Below, in pieces: positions 34,967 through 43,195 of a stretch of 64,000 bases of DNA. Both the position numbers and the translations under genes were made by a program. Source of the stretch: VRUE01 sp963817945 (GTDB taxonomy: Bacteria; Actinomycetota; Thermoleophilia; Solirubrobacterales; 70-9); assembly GCA_963817945.1 (NCBI GenBank), contig CAWFQH010000001.1, forward strand, positions 186,001 to 250,000, written 5' to 3'. The notes under the pieces were generated by a model. That model made no database searches. It saw nothing but the letters and a program-made list of their open reading frames with translations, and was not told where the DNA came from. Each line of letters opens with the position of its first letter. The first letter of the stretch is position 1.

Positions 34967-35298
34967 CCGGTCAGCAAGCGCAGGCGTTCGGCCACTCGAT
35001 CGGCCCGGGCGGCGAAATCGCGTAGCCCGTCGTCCTCAGGCTGGACGAGTCGGATCGGATTCCGCTCGCCGGCGCCAGCAAGCGCCACGACGCTCGCCCG
35101 CTCGGCCAGGTCCGCCGCTCGCTTGGCCTGCTCGGCGGCATCCAGCGCCGCCGCCCCGACGGTCATCACGGCAGCCTCCGAGGCACGGGCGGTCGCCAGC
35201 GCCTCGTCGATCCGTTCGACCAGCTCGCCCACCAGCGGCGGCCTGGCAGGCTCGGGCAGCTGCCAGTCCTGCGTGACGTCAGCGGCACGATCTTCCAT
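34963..35298 (-). CDS. Small helical hypothetical protein
   Basis: 111 residues, alanine-rich and probably mostly helical (ARASEAAVMTVGAAALDAAE, QAKRAADLAERASVV), without signal peptide. Its stop overlaps the CAP gene stop in convergent orientation. It starts 42 bases downstream of the deacetylase stop and may be the last gene of the long minus-strand unit. No family recognised. Confidence 0.5.
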   Translation of the reverse strand: MEDRAADVTQDWQLPEPARPPLVGELVERIDEALATARASEAAVMTVGAAALDAAEQAKRAADLAERASVVALAGAGERNPIRLVQPEDDGLRDFAARADRVAERLRLLTG

Positions 35299-35340
35299 TC
35301 AGTCGGTCTACGACAACGGCCCCCCAATCCCTGCGCCGCC

Positions 35341-36036
35341 TCAACGGACGTCGGCGAAGGAGCGCAGCGCGACCCCCGTCCGCTCGATCGCCTCCCGCAC
35401 GCGCGGATCACAGAGGACGCGGAGCTCTTGCTCGCGCTCCACCCGGTAGGAGGATTCGGTGTCCAGGCCGAGCCCCGGATGGCAGCCGATCTCGGTCCAG
35501 CCCTGCGACAGGGATTCGACCAGCTCCACCAGGCGCTCGACGGCGATCCCCGCTGGCCAGGGCTCCCCCGTCCCCGTCTGGCCGTAGAAACCGCCCTCGT
35601 ACGGCACCCCGTGGTCGCGCAGCGGCACGCCGAGCTCCTCCGCCAGTCTGACGGCAGCTGACCTGGTCGGCTCGGTCTTATGCACGTGCTGGTGGGAGTC
35701 GACGTGGGTCGGATCGCGTCCCAGCAGCTCGCGGAAGGCAGCGACCTGGTCCCCGCACTCGCGCTCGACGGCAGTTCCGTCGTCGGGCGGGCAGCGTTCG
35801 TATGCCGCCCTCCATTCCTCGTCCTCGTAGTCCCACTGGCCGAGGTCGAGATGGAGCCCGACGGCGAGGGCAGGATGCTCGCGGACGAGGGTGGCCGCCT
35901 GCGCTGCCGCCGGCTGGCGGACCATCAAGCTGGCGCTGGTCACCACGCCGCGCGTGTGCGCCTCGGCAATGCCCGCGTTGACGCCGGGCGAGAGGCCGAG
36001 GTCGTCGGCGTTGACTATCAGGAAGCGGTCCGCCAT
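35341..36036 (-). CDS. ChbG/HpnK (YdjC-like) carbohydrate deacetylase, copy 3
   Basis: A 231-residue deacetylase of the YdjC fold. It starts MADRFLIVNADDLGLSPGVN with the metal Asp pair, then GVVTSASLMVRQPAAAQA, VGLHLDLGQWD, PTHVDSHQHVHKTEP (His metal site) and TEIGCHPGLGLD. The ATG at 36036 overlaps the stop of the upstream kinase-like gene (TGATG). It is more distant from copies 1 and 2 than they are from each other. Likely acts on an N-acetylated sugar of the locus. Confidence 0.86.
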   Translation of the reverse strand: MADRFLIVNADDLGLSPGVNAGIAEAHTRGVVTSASLMVRQPAAAQAATLVREHPALAVGLHLDLGQWDYEDEEWRAAYERCPPDDGTAVERECGDQVAAFRELLGRDPTHVDSHQHVHKTEPTRSAAVRLAEELGVPLRDHGVPYEGGFYGQTGTGEPWPAGIAVERLVELVESLSQGWTEIGCHPGLGLDTESSYRVEREQELRVLCDPRVREAIERTGVALRSFADVR

Positions 36037-37022
36037 CAAAGCGCCAGTCTTTCGGTCAGCTCGACCGCCTCACGCAGCCAGTCGTGGCGCTGCCCCTCGG
36101 GTGGCACCCATTCAGGCGGGGCCCAGCCCAGCCACTGCACCGCGAGGTGGAGGCGGGCCATCTCGAGCTGCCGCGTCGAGAAGGAGTCCCCGCCCACCGC
36201 CGCCCGATAGGCATCGACGATTCGCCGCCGTTCGGCCTCCTGCCAATCGCCGCTGATCAAGGCGGCAAGGTCGACCAGGCCGGGGCCGCGTGCCGCCAGC
36301 TCCCAGTCGACCGGCGCCACCCGACAGGAACCGGCAGCTCCGTCGACGAGGACGTTGGAGGCGTAGAACTCTCCGTGCAGAACAGTCCGCGGAAGCGACA
36401 GCAGGCCCTCGACCACCGCGTCGTAGCGCTCGCCGAGCCAGGACAGCGCTCGCGCTCGCTCTCGGTCGGCCTCGGCAAAGCGCTGCGCCCGGGCGAGCCA
36501 GCCCCGGTAGTAGCTCTCGTCGTAGTCGAGCAGCGGCACCCCGGCCGTCTCGTCATCGGCCCGAGCCTGGAAACCGGCGTGGAGCTCGCCCAGCCATCGT
36601 GCAGCTTCCGCCCAGAGGGCGAGGTCCCCCACCTGATAGAGCTCGCGGCCTTCGACCCACTCCAGGAAGAGCCAGTGCCTGCCTGCCCCTGGTTCGAGCA
36701 GGGCGCCGAAGTAGGCGGGGGCGCCGAGGGGCGCCGGCGCCAGCAGCGAGGCGTAGACCGCCGCCTCGCGCGCTGGATCGTGGAGGAAGTCCGGCTTCGC
36801 GAGGCGTGCCTCGTCAGCGAGCAGGCTCCAATCGAGCTGCTTGAACGCCAGCCGCAGCTCCTCCCCGTCGACCAGGGTCACCTCCAGCTCCTCGAGCGGG
36901 AAGCTCGTCCGGTACTCGGAGGGGCGCCGCAGGACTCGGCTCGGGCCGGGACGGCCGACCTCGGCGAGTGCCCGCTCGAGGCCGTCGCGAAGCTCTGCGT
37001 CGGCGGGAGACGAGCGTTCCAC
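36036..37022 (-). CDS. Aminoglycoside phosphotransferase-fold kinase
   Basis: 328 residues with the APH/choline-kinase fold. A nucleotide-binding N-lobe has LAFKQLDWSLL; catalytic loop VLHGEFYASN (214-223, the HGDxxxxN equivalent with Glu for Asp); metal-binding APVDWELAARGPGLVDLA (about 236-253). It stands between a WecE aminotransferase and a deacetylase, so it probably phosphorylates a small sugar or choline-like compound, or modifies the glycan, rather than giving antibiotic resistance. Replacement of the catalytic Asp by Glu is notable and could lower activity. Confidence 0.78.
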   Translation of the reverse strand: MERSSPADAELRDGLERALAEVGRPGPSRVLRRPSEYRTSFPLEELEVTLVDGEELRLAFKQLDWSLLADEARLAKPDFLHDPAREAAVYASLLAPAPLGAPAYFGALLEPGAGRHWLFLEWVEGRELYQVGDLALWAEAARWLGELHAGFQARADDETAGVPLLDYDESYYRGWLARAQRFAEADRERARALSWLGERYDAVVEGLLSLPRTVLHGEFYASNVLVDGAAGSCRVAPVDWELAARGPGLVDLAALISGDWQEAERRRIVDAYRAAVGGDSFSTRQLEMARLHLAVQWLGWAPPEWVPPEGQRHDWLREAVELTERLAL

Positions 37023-37028
37023 GCGCCT

Positions 37029-38180
37029 CTACGCCCGCGTCGCAGCGGTCCGCACAACCGCCCCGCGGGTGGCCGCAATGACCCGGTCGACTCCCTCGGC
37101 CTCCAGGCCAGCCCACAACGGCAGGCGGAGCAGGCTGCGGCTGAGGCGGTCGGTGTGGGGCAGGTCGCCTGCCGCGCGCCCGAGGCGACGACCCCCGGGC
37201 GAGCTGTGCAGCGGCACGTAGTGGAAGCAGGCGCCGATGCCCTGCGCCTGCAGCTCGCGCAGGACTGCGTCGCGCGCCCCTTCCGACACGATCAGGTAGT
37301 AGACGTGACCGTTGTGTCGACAGTGCTCGGGCACCGCGGGTCGCCGCGCCAGGCCTTCCGCCTCGAGCCCGGCGAAGGACTCGTGGTAGCGATCCCATAT
37401 CGCGCGGCGCTCCGCGGTGACCTGCTCCGCCACCTCCAGCTGACCCCAGAGGAAGGCGGCCGTCAGCTCGCTGGCGGCGAAGGAGGAGCCCACGTCGACC
37501 CAGGTGTAGCGATCTATTTCCCCCCGCTCGAAGCGCTTGCGGTCGGTGCCTTTTTCCCAGATGACCTCCGCCCTCTCGCCGAGCTCCGGATCGTTGACAA
37601 GGAGGGCCCCACCCTCGCCACTGGTCAGGTTCTTCGTGTGGTGGAAGCTGAGCGTGCCGAGGTCCCCGATCGAGCCGAGGGCACGATCCCCGTAGCTGGC
37701 GAGCAGGCAGTGCGCGGCGTCCTCGACCAGCGTCGCGCCGGCTCCGCGGGCGATCCGCAGCAACTCCTCCATCGCGCACCCCACCCCGCCGTAGTGAACG
37801 GCGACGATCGCCCGCGTCCGCGGCCCGACCGCGGCCTCTACGCAAGCCGGATCCAGGTTGAGGGTCTCGGGGTCGATGTCGACGAAGACCGGCGTCGCCC
37901 CCTGGCGCACGGCCGCCGTCGCCATCGTCGGATAGGCGAACGACGGCATGATCGCCTCATCTCCCGGGCCCAGCTGCGCCAGCATCATCGCCGCCTCCAG
38001 CGCGCCCGTCCCCGAGTGCGACAGCAGCGCCCGCCGCGCCCCGGTCCGCTCCGCCAACCAGCGCTCGCAGCGCTCGGTGAAGGGACCGCCGCTGGCCAGG
38101 CCACCCTCGGCGACCGCCTGCTCGACGTAGCCGATCTCGGTCCCGGCGACAAATGGCCGGCTGAAAGGGATGTCAGTCAC
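37029..38180 (-). CDS. wecE: dTDP-4-amino-4,6-dideoxygalactose transaminase (WecE/RffA-like)
   Basis: PLP-dependent sugar aminotransferase making a 4-amino-4,6-dideoxyhexose nucleotide. The GTG at 38180 gives 383 residues. It matches WecE in FSRPFVAGTEIGYVEQAV, GDEAIMPSFAYPTM, the PLP-Asp region VEDAAHCLLASYGDRALGSI, the Schiff-base lysine in SFHHTKNLTSGEGGALL, and IDRYTWVDVGSSFAASEL. CFHYVPLHSSPGGR closes the C-terminal part. It overlaps the AlgX-like gene by 8 bases. The dTDP-keto-sugar precursor genes (RmlA/RmlB) are not in the window. Points to an amino-deoxy sugar in the polymer. Confidence 0.88.
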   Translation of the reverse strand: MTDIPFSRPFVAGTEIGYVEQAVAEGGLASGGPFTERCERWLAERTGARRALLSHSGTGALEAAMMLAQLGPGDEAIMPSFAYPTMATAAVRQGATPVFVDIDPETLNLDPACVEAAVGPRTRAIVAVHYGGVGCAMEELLRIARGAGATLVEDAAHCLLASYGDRALGSIGDLGTLSFHHTKNLTSGEGGALLVNDPELGERAEVIWEKGTDRKRFERGEIDRYTWVDVGSSFAASELTAAFLWGQLEVAEQVTAERRAIWDRYHESFAGLEAEGLARRPAVPEHCRHNGHVYYLIVSEGARDAVLRELQAQGIGACFHYVPLHSSPGGRRLGRAAGDLPHTDRLSRSLLRLPLWAGLEAEGVDRVIAATRGAVVRTAATRA

Positions 38181-39639
38181 CGCGAGATAGCTCAACTTCC
38201 GGTGGCACCGCGACCGCCTTGTCATGAACTCGCAGCTCAAGCCAGGGTAGCCTGCCCACCTGACCAGGTTCACCGCAGGCGGGGCCGCTGGGAATCTCGC
38301 GTAAGAACGGCTCGGCAGCTGGACTGATTCGGCCGTGCTCCACCTTGCGTCGGGCGACACGATCAAGCCGTGCCATAGCCTCCCGATCATCGGGCACTCG
38401 GAGGAGGAAACGCTCCAGCGGAATGCTCAGCACGACATCTGGTTGCTCTGCCTCGAGCACCTCTGGGATCAGCATGCTGGTATGGACGAAGACCAATCGG
38501 CGAAACGACTCCTTGAGAAATATCAGCATGCTTTGAACAAATGACTCACCAAAAATCACGCCAGTAAGTCCCTCTGACGAATCCTGCTCGAAAATCATCA
38601 CTCGCCCATGATTTTGCACGCGATTATCAAACACGTTTTTCGACCTGTGGGCGATCAACCTCGCACGCACGGTCACACTGGTCGCCTGTGGGTATAGCTT
38701 TGAGCCCAGGTCTCCCGGGACGAGCTCGGTACTCCATTCAATCGCGCCTTCGTCGAGGGAGCTGATGGCTACACCCCGCTGTTCCAACTCGCTACAGATC
38801 GATCGATAGGCGATGTAGGCCCCATGATGGTTCCAGTGCGTGTCCGTCTTGGGAAAAAGCTGCGTCCTCTGCTTCGCGGCCTGCAGGTCATCCAATCCAT
38901 ACATAACTGGCGCATCTAGTCTCTCGGCGACGGAAAGAAATTCATGCACCGCCCGTCGTGGAGCAGGCTCTATCTCGGGCGACAAGTGCTCTGGGTATAC
39001 GAAGTTCTTATCTGGTATGACCGCGCACAGCCAGACAGATCCAGCGGACTTCACCATCGCAATGCGGTTTCTCAACAGATCGGACCATGCTCGTCTTTTT
39101 CGACGCTTCAACCGTACACGGCCGATCTGCTGCCCGATCACATCATTGGGATCACGATGGAGAAAAAGCCAACCGTCTGCCCCATGTAAGACTTTGTGGC
39201 GTTCCGCGGGTGGCGAGAGGACCGTCCATTGGGCCGTGCTCTTCTTTCCTTTTCGGTGTATCGAAAGCACGCGCCTCCTGGAACGGACCTTGATCCGCGC
39301 TATCCCAAGTTCAACACGATGATCCGGGCTGAATACGGCGCGAACTACTAAAGTGCACTCACCTACAGTACGTGGCTCAAGATCTATCCGAAAGCCCGAC
39401 CGCGCTGCACCGGACACATCACCAAATGCTTCGACTATGTCCGGGCGGGGCACGTCAACGGGAGCACGAGCAACGAGGGCATCGGAGCTGTGAGCGGTGA
39501 CCTCCACAACTCTCGCCCTGTGCCCGATTACCCATCCCACGACCGTGAGACCTTGGGCACTCGCATACGCACGCATGTCACCTCTGGCATGCGCATCAAT
39601 CGAACTTGACCGGTTGACTTCGATCACATGACTTGTCAT
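38173..39639 (-). CDS. AlgX/AlgJ-like SGNH O-acyltransferase with N-terminal GW module
   Basis: 488 residues from the ATG at 39639. An N-terminal module (about 15-115) has VVGWVIGH, RPDIVEAFGD and SGFRIDL and recurs in four other proteins here. The C-terminal domain has the AlgJ/AlgX pattern: LHGADGWLFLHRDP, CAVIPDKNFVYPEHL, the Asp-His pair TDTHWN (265-270) and the serine block GESF (364-367). These form the triad that transfers acetyl groups to polysaccharide in alginate and cellulose systems. No signal peptide or MBOAT partner (AlgI) was found, so the acyl donor and the compartment are unclear. Base composition is clearly lower in GC than its neighbours, suggesting transfer. Confidence 0.78.
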   Translation of the reverse strand: MTSHVIEVNRSSSIDAHARGDMRAYASAQGLTVVGWVIGHRARVVEVTAHSSDALVARAPVDVPRPDIVEAFGDVSGAARSGFRIDLEPRTVGECTLVVRAVFSPDHRVELGIARIKVRSRRRVLSIHRKGKKSTAQWTVLSPPAERHKVLHGADGWLFLHRDPNDVIGQQIGRVRLKRRKRRAWSDLLRNRIAMVKSAGSVWLCAVIPDKNFVYPEHLSPEIEPAPRRAVHEFLSVAERLDAPVMYGLDDLQAAKQRTQLFPKTDTHWNHHGAYIAYRSICSELEQRGVAISSLDEGAIEWSTELVPGDLGSKLYPQATSVTVRARLIAHRSKNVFDNRVQNHGRVMIFEQDSSEGLTGVIFGESFVQSMLIFLKESFRRLVFVHTSMLIPEVLEAEQPDVVLSIPLERFLLRVPDDREAMARLDRVARRKVEHGRISPAAEPFLREIPSGPACGEPGQVGRLPWLELRVHDKAVAVPPEVELSRGD

Positions 39640-39661
39640 GGGAGGGAGCACGGGCGCGATT

Positions 39662-40825
39662 CTAGTTTTTCTGGGTCGTCGCGAGACGATCGAGCATTTC
39701 GGGTAGCACTTTGCGCGCATCGAGGTGCTCCTCGGCCAGCATTCGCGCGGCGCGACTGTGGAGTCCCCAATCTTGCTCGACAGCCGCAACCGCATCCGCG
39801 GCCTCCTCAGTCGTCGTAAACGAAAGCAGGCCCTTTTCAGTGGGTAGGAAATTACCGAAGCCGGTCTCCTGCGCTACCACGGGGCGGCCGCTGGCCAGGT
39901 AGCAAGCGCTACGGTCGCTGAACCAACCGCTTCGAGAGGCGACATAGCCACTCTTGGCTACTGCAAGCTCCGCCTTCGATGCGCGAACGAACTCCGCGTA
40001 GCGCTCGGGCGTGCCGGCTTTCTTGAGCGGATCGAGCAGCTCCCAGCCGTTGTCCCGTAATGCCTCCAGGTCCCCATCGTCGGCTGGGTGTATCCCCAGG
40101 GCCAATTGGAAGCGGCTGGGAACGATCATCGGCAAATCGATCAGCTTTCGCATCGAGTGGGCTCGCTGACCGTAATGGATGCCCTCGAATTGCACCGCCC
40201 CGTAGCTGCGCCAGTGGCCCACCGTCGTGAAGGCGGCATCGTGCGCCGGAGGGCTCGCCGTCGGCCAGAGATCGAGGACGACGGGGGGAAGGGTATGTAT
40301 CCAGTTGCGCCCGCAGGTCGGGATCGGACAACTTCCGTGTCCCAGGGCTAGCCCCACCGTCACGTGATGGGTATGCAGATCGAGTCCCATGTCCTCCCCG
40401 GTCGCATGCCATACCTGGTTGAAGCCGGGATCGAGATCGAGAAAGGCGCGGACTGGGATCGCGTCAAGCAACCTCTCGTCGCGGAGCATCCCAGAGATGT
40501 TGATCAGCAGATCGGCTTCGGAGGCGAAGGACACAAGCCGGTCGAACGACATTCCGACCGTCTTATCGTCTCCCTCGACCAGCAGCGCCGCGCGGTCCGG
40601 CGGCAGCCGAAGCGACTCGAAGTAGGTAACGACTTCAGATCCGCTCGCGGGCGAGTCAGCCTGCCCTCCCCTCACGGGCTCGACGAGGACGACGTCATGC
40701 CCGAGCGCGCGAAGGCCAGCGATGTACTGCAGAACAGCCCAGGTAGCACCCCCTTGGTGGGGGTCACCAGCGACCATGCCACTGAGCAGGATCTTCAGCT
40801 TCTCAGCCACCGGGGTCCCACTCAC
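39662..40825 (-). CDS. Putative GT-B glycosyltransferase, paralogue family A, member 1
   Basis: 387 residues. N-terminal LLSGMVAGDPHQGGATWAVL, LRALGHDVVLVEPV; middle LDLDPGFNQVWHATG, PTCGRNWIHTLPPVVLDLWP and FTTVGHWRSYG. The C-terminal donor-like region SGWFSDRSACYLASGRPVV is followed by QETGFGNFLPTEKGLLSF. The same blocks occur in proteins at 42015, 49202 and the N-terminal half of 56622, so this is a local four-member family. The two-lobed plan and C-terminal segment resemble GT-B enzymes; I know no assigned function for this subgroup. Its start overlaps the propeller gene stop. Confidence 0.72.
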   Translation of the reverse strand: MSGTPVAEKLKILLSGMVAGDPHQGGATWAVLQYIAGLRALGHDVVLVEPVRGGQADSPASGSEVVTYFESLRLPPDRAALLVEGDDKTVGMSFDRLVSFASEADLLINISGMLRDERLLDAIPVRAFLDLDPGFNQVWHATGEDMGLDLHTHHVTVGLALGHGSCPIPTCGRNWIHTLPPVVLDLWPTASPPAHDAAFTTVGHWRSYGAVQFEGIHYGQRAHSMRKLIDLPMIVPSRFQLALGIHPADDGDLEALRDNGWELLDPLKKAGTPERYAEFVRASKAELAVAKSGYVASRSGWFSDRSACYLASGRPVVAQETGFGNFLPTEKGLLSFTTTEEAADAVAAVEQDWGLHSRAARMLAEEHLDARKVLPEMLDRLATTQKN

Positions 40826-42015
40826 GGCGTGATCTCCACACGTCGCCGGAGGAGATCGCGGTCGGGCGTCCTGTGGCAGTCCACGTAGCGAAATTGCGTG
40901 TAGTACAGAAACGGACGGCCGCCGGTCGTCGCAAAGGTGCGCGAGCGACTCCTCGGGTCGATAAGAGAGGGATAGGCGATCGGAGGCCTACCTCCGCAGC
41001 GGAAGCTGTGGACGGTGGAAGCACCCACCAAAAGTCGGCGCTGCGACCAGTGAACCAGGTCGTTCGAGACCGAGTAGTAGATCCCCGTATTGGTTGGACG
41101 GACACCGCCCCCGGCCGCTGGCGCCATGCCCAGCAGGAGGAAGCGCCCGAGCACGGTGTTGTAGCTGAGGCTCTCGGTCATCTCGGCAATCTCGCCCGGC
41201 GCCACGATCGCGCAATCCCCGCGCGGGCGGATCGGGCTGCGATATGGGTCGGTGAAGATGCCCGAGAAGCCCTGTCCGTCCCATGCCCGCCAGGAACCGG
41301 GGGCGGCGATCTGTCCCGAGCGGATCAGGCAGACGCCGCGCCGCCCACCCCGGTCACGAACGCGCACCAGGGCGTAGAAGCGACCGTCGCTTCGTCGAAC
41401 GATGTTGCTTGGCGCGAATATGCCCAGCGGGCCCTCCCCCGCCCGATACTGGTAGGGAGGCGCCGCGACGAGGTGTCCGGAATGGCGCGGGCGATGGAAC
41501 GACCGACCGCTGTCGCGCGACACTGCCAGCGTGATCGCGTTGTACCAGCAGCGGTAGTAGGTGCCCTGCGGGCATCGACCGGGATGCCTATTTCCCTGAT
41601 ACTCGTCGTGGACCAGCGCCCAAACGGTCCTTCCGTCCTCCGTATACGGCGAGGCGATCCACTCGCGATCGTGGAAAACGGCGGGATCGGCGTTACGGGC
41701 CGAGGTCATCACCGGCCTGCAATCGACGTGGAGACGGTGCAGCGAGGGCCCGATCATGCGGAAGTTGTCGAAGTGGGAGAGGAGGAGCTGTACGCGACCG
41801 CGGTCATCGCGAAAGGCGCGAGCCGGCAGGTCCGCGGCCTGGGTGGGCTCGCAGGCTTCCCGGCTCCAGTCGAAGACGACCTGCCTCGGACCCGCGAGCT
41901 GGATCGAGACGTCTGGCACGGCCGGATCGGATCCGTCCTCCGTGGCGAGCAGAGCGATCGCGCCTACGACGAACGCGAGGGCGGGTAGGCGCCATGCGGT
42001 TGCGAAGATGCCCAC
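40822..42015 (-). CDS. Secreted glycosidase-like beta-propeller protein
   Basis: 397 residues with an N-terminal signal-anchor (LPALAFVVGAIALLATE). The rest looks like a five-bladed GH43/GH32- or sialidase-like propeller. Features are an acidic strand ADPAVFHDREWIASPYTEDG, an Asp-box-like segment VSRDSGRSFHRP, IFAPSNIVRRSDGRFYALVR, and GIYYSVSNDLVHWSQRR. Cysteines in CPQGTYYRCWY suggest disulfides. It may trim or bind the exported polymer. Catalytic residues cannot be fixed from the sequence alone. Between two family-A glycosyltransferases. Confidence 0.6.
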   Translation of the reverse strand: MGIFATAWRLPALAFVVGAIALLATEDGSDPAVPDVSIQLAGPRQVVFDWSREACEPTQAADLPARAFRDDRGRVQLLLSHFDNFRMIGPSLHRLHVDCRPVMTSARNADPAVFHDREWIASPYTEDGRTVWALVHDEYQGNRHPGRCPQGTYYRCWYNAITLAVSRDSGRSFHRPRHSGHLVAAPPYQYRAGEGPLGIFAPSNIVRRSDGRFYALVRVRDRGGRRGVCLIRSGQIAAPGSWRAWDGQGFSGIFTDPYRSPIRPRGDCAIVAPGEIAEMTESLSYNTVLGRFLLLGMAPAAGGGVRPTNTGIYYSVSNDLVHWSQRRLLVGASTVHSFRCGGRPPIAYPSLIDPRSRSRTFATTGGRPFLYYTQFRYVDCHRTPDRDLLRRRVEITP

Positions 42016-43184
42016 TAGACGTCGACTCCGACCGCGGATAAGAGCCGCTCGAGCACCCGATCGGAATCGAGGTGGTGAGCCGCCAGAGCCACCGCGGCGG
42101 CGCTGTGGGCAGCGTAGTCGGCGGCGACGCGTTCCACGCTCGACGCCGCCCCGTCGAGCGATGAGAAGGTGAGGAGGCCATCGCCAAGCGGCAGCCGGTC
42201 TCCGATCCCGGTGTCCTGGACGACGGCCGGGTGACCGGAGGCGAGGTAGGCGCCGGTGCGGTCGCTGAACCAGCCGCTCGCGGTCTCCGCGTAGACGCCC
42301 TGGGCCACCGAGAACTCAGCGCCCGAGCCGCCGACGTACTCGCGGAAGGCCTGCGGCGTCGAGGCGACCTCTCGCGGCTCGACGATCGCCCAGCCATGGT
42401 CGATCAAAGCCCGCCGATCCGCGGAGTCCCCCTCGTGGATGTCGAGGGCGAGCTCGAAGGCGATGTCGTCCATTCGTTCGGGCAGCTCGATCAGGCGACG
42501 GAACTGGTGGTGCTTCAATCCAATGGTGCGGTCGCCAATCTCGAGCGTGCCGTAGGGACTGCGCCAGGTCGCAACGGTGGTGAAGCGCAGCGGAGCGGCG
42601 GCAGGCGACTGAAAGGGCCACTCTTCCAACACGACCGGTGGCAGGGTCGGGATCCAGCCGATGCCGCAGCCGGGGATCGGCGATGCGGGTGTCCCGACGT
42701 TGAGCCCGACGGTCACGTAGTGGTCATGACCGGCAAGCCCGAACGGCACCCGCTTGTCCGCGTGCCAGGCCTGGGTGAAGCCTGGATCGAGATCGACGTA
42801 GACACGCGTCCGCGGCCCGTCGAGGATCTCGTCGATGGTCAGATGGCCGCTGATGTTGACCAGAAGGTCGGCATCGGCGGCGACGTCTCGCAGCTCGACC
42901 AGGTCGAGGCCGGCGGCCTGCTCCCCCCCGTCCCCGAGCAGTGCGGCGCGTCCTTCGAGCCCGAAATCCGCGACGACGTCCTCGAAGTAGGCGCGGTTGG
43001 CGCAGGACGAGAACTCCGCTTTTGCCCCGGACCGATCGACGCAGCTCGTGCTCGCGAGCTCCTCGACGAAGTAGATCTCGAAGCCGAGGCGCTGGAGTCC
43101 CAGCACCCAGGACAGCCTCACCCATGCCTCTCCGCCGTTGAACGGCTTGTTGGCAAGCGCCCCGCCGACTATCGCGGTCGCCAC
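42015..43184 (-). CDS. Putative GT-B glycosyltransferase, paralogue family A, member 2
   Basis: 389 residues, colinear with the protein at 39662. It has GGEAWVRLSWVLGLQRLGFE, ISGHLTIDEILDG, VYVDLDPGFTQAWHADKR, IPGCGIGWIPTLPPVVLEEW and FTTVATWRSPYGTLE. The late block SGWFSDRTGAYLASGHPAVV is followed by GIGDRLPLGDGLLTFSS. The last block is the best-conserved and corresponds to the nucleotide-sugar side of GT-B enzymes. The stop overlaps the start of the propeller gene. Confidence 0.72.
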   Translation of the reverse strand: MATAIVGGALANKPFNGGEAWVRLSWVLGLQRLGFEIYFVEELASTSCVDRSGAKAEFSSCANRAYFEDVVADFGLEGRAALLGDGGEQAAGLDLVELRDVAADADLLVNISGHLTIDEILDGPRTRVYVDLDPGFTQAWHADKRVPFGLAGHDHYVTVGLNVGTPASPIPGCGIGWIPTLPPVVLEEWPFQSPAAAPLRFTTVATWRSPYGTLEIGDRTIGLKHHQFRRLIELPERMDDIAFELALDIHEGDSADRRALIDHGWAIVEPREVASTPQAFREYVGGSGAEFSVAQGVYAETASGWFSDRTGAYLASGHPAVVQDTGIGDRLPLGDGLLTFSSLDGAASSVERVAADYAAHSAAAVALAAHHLDSDRVLERLLSAVGVDV

Positions 43185-43195
43185 AGCGGCGTCGC

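Noticed and set aside
36036..37022. Antibiotic-resistance phosphotransferase
   Set aside because: The APH fold is shared by many sugar and choline kinases; operon context is surface-glycan synthesis and the catalytic Asp is replaced.
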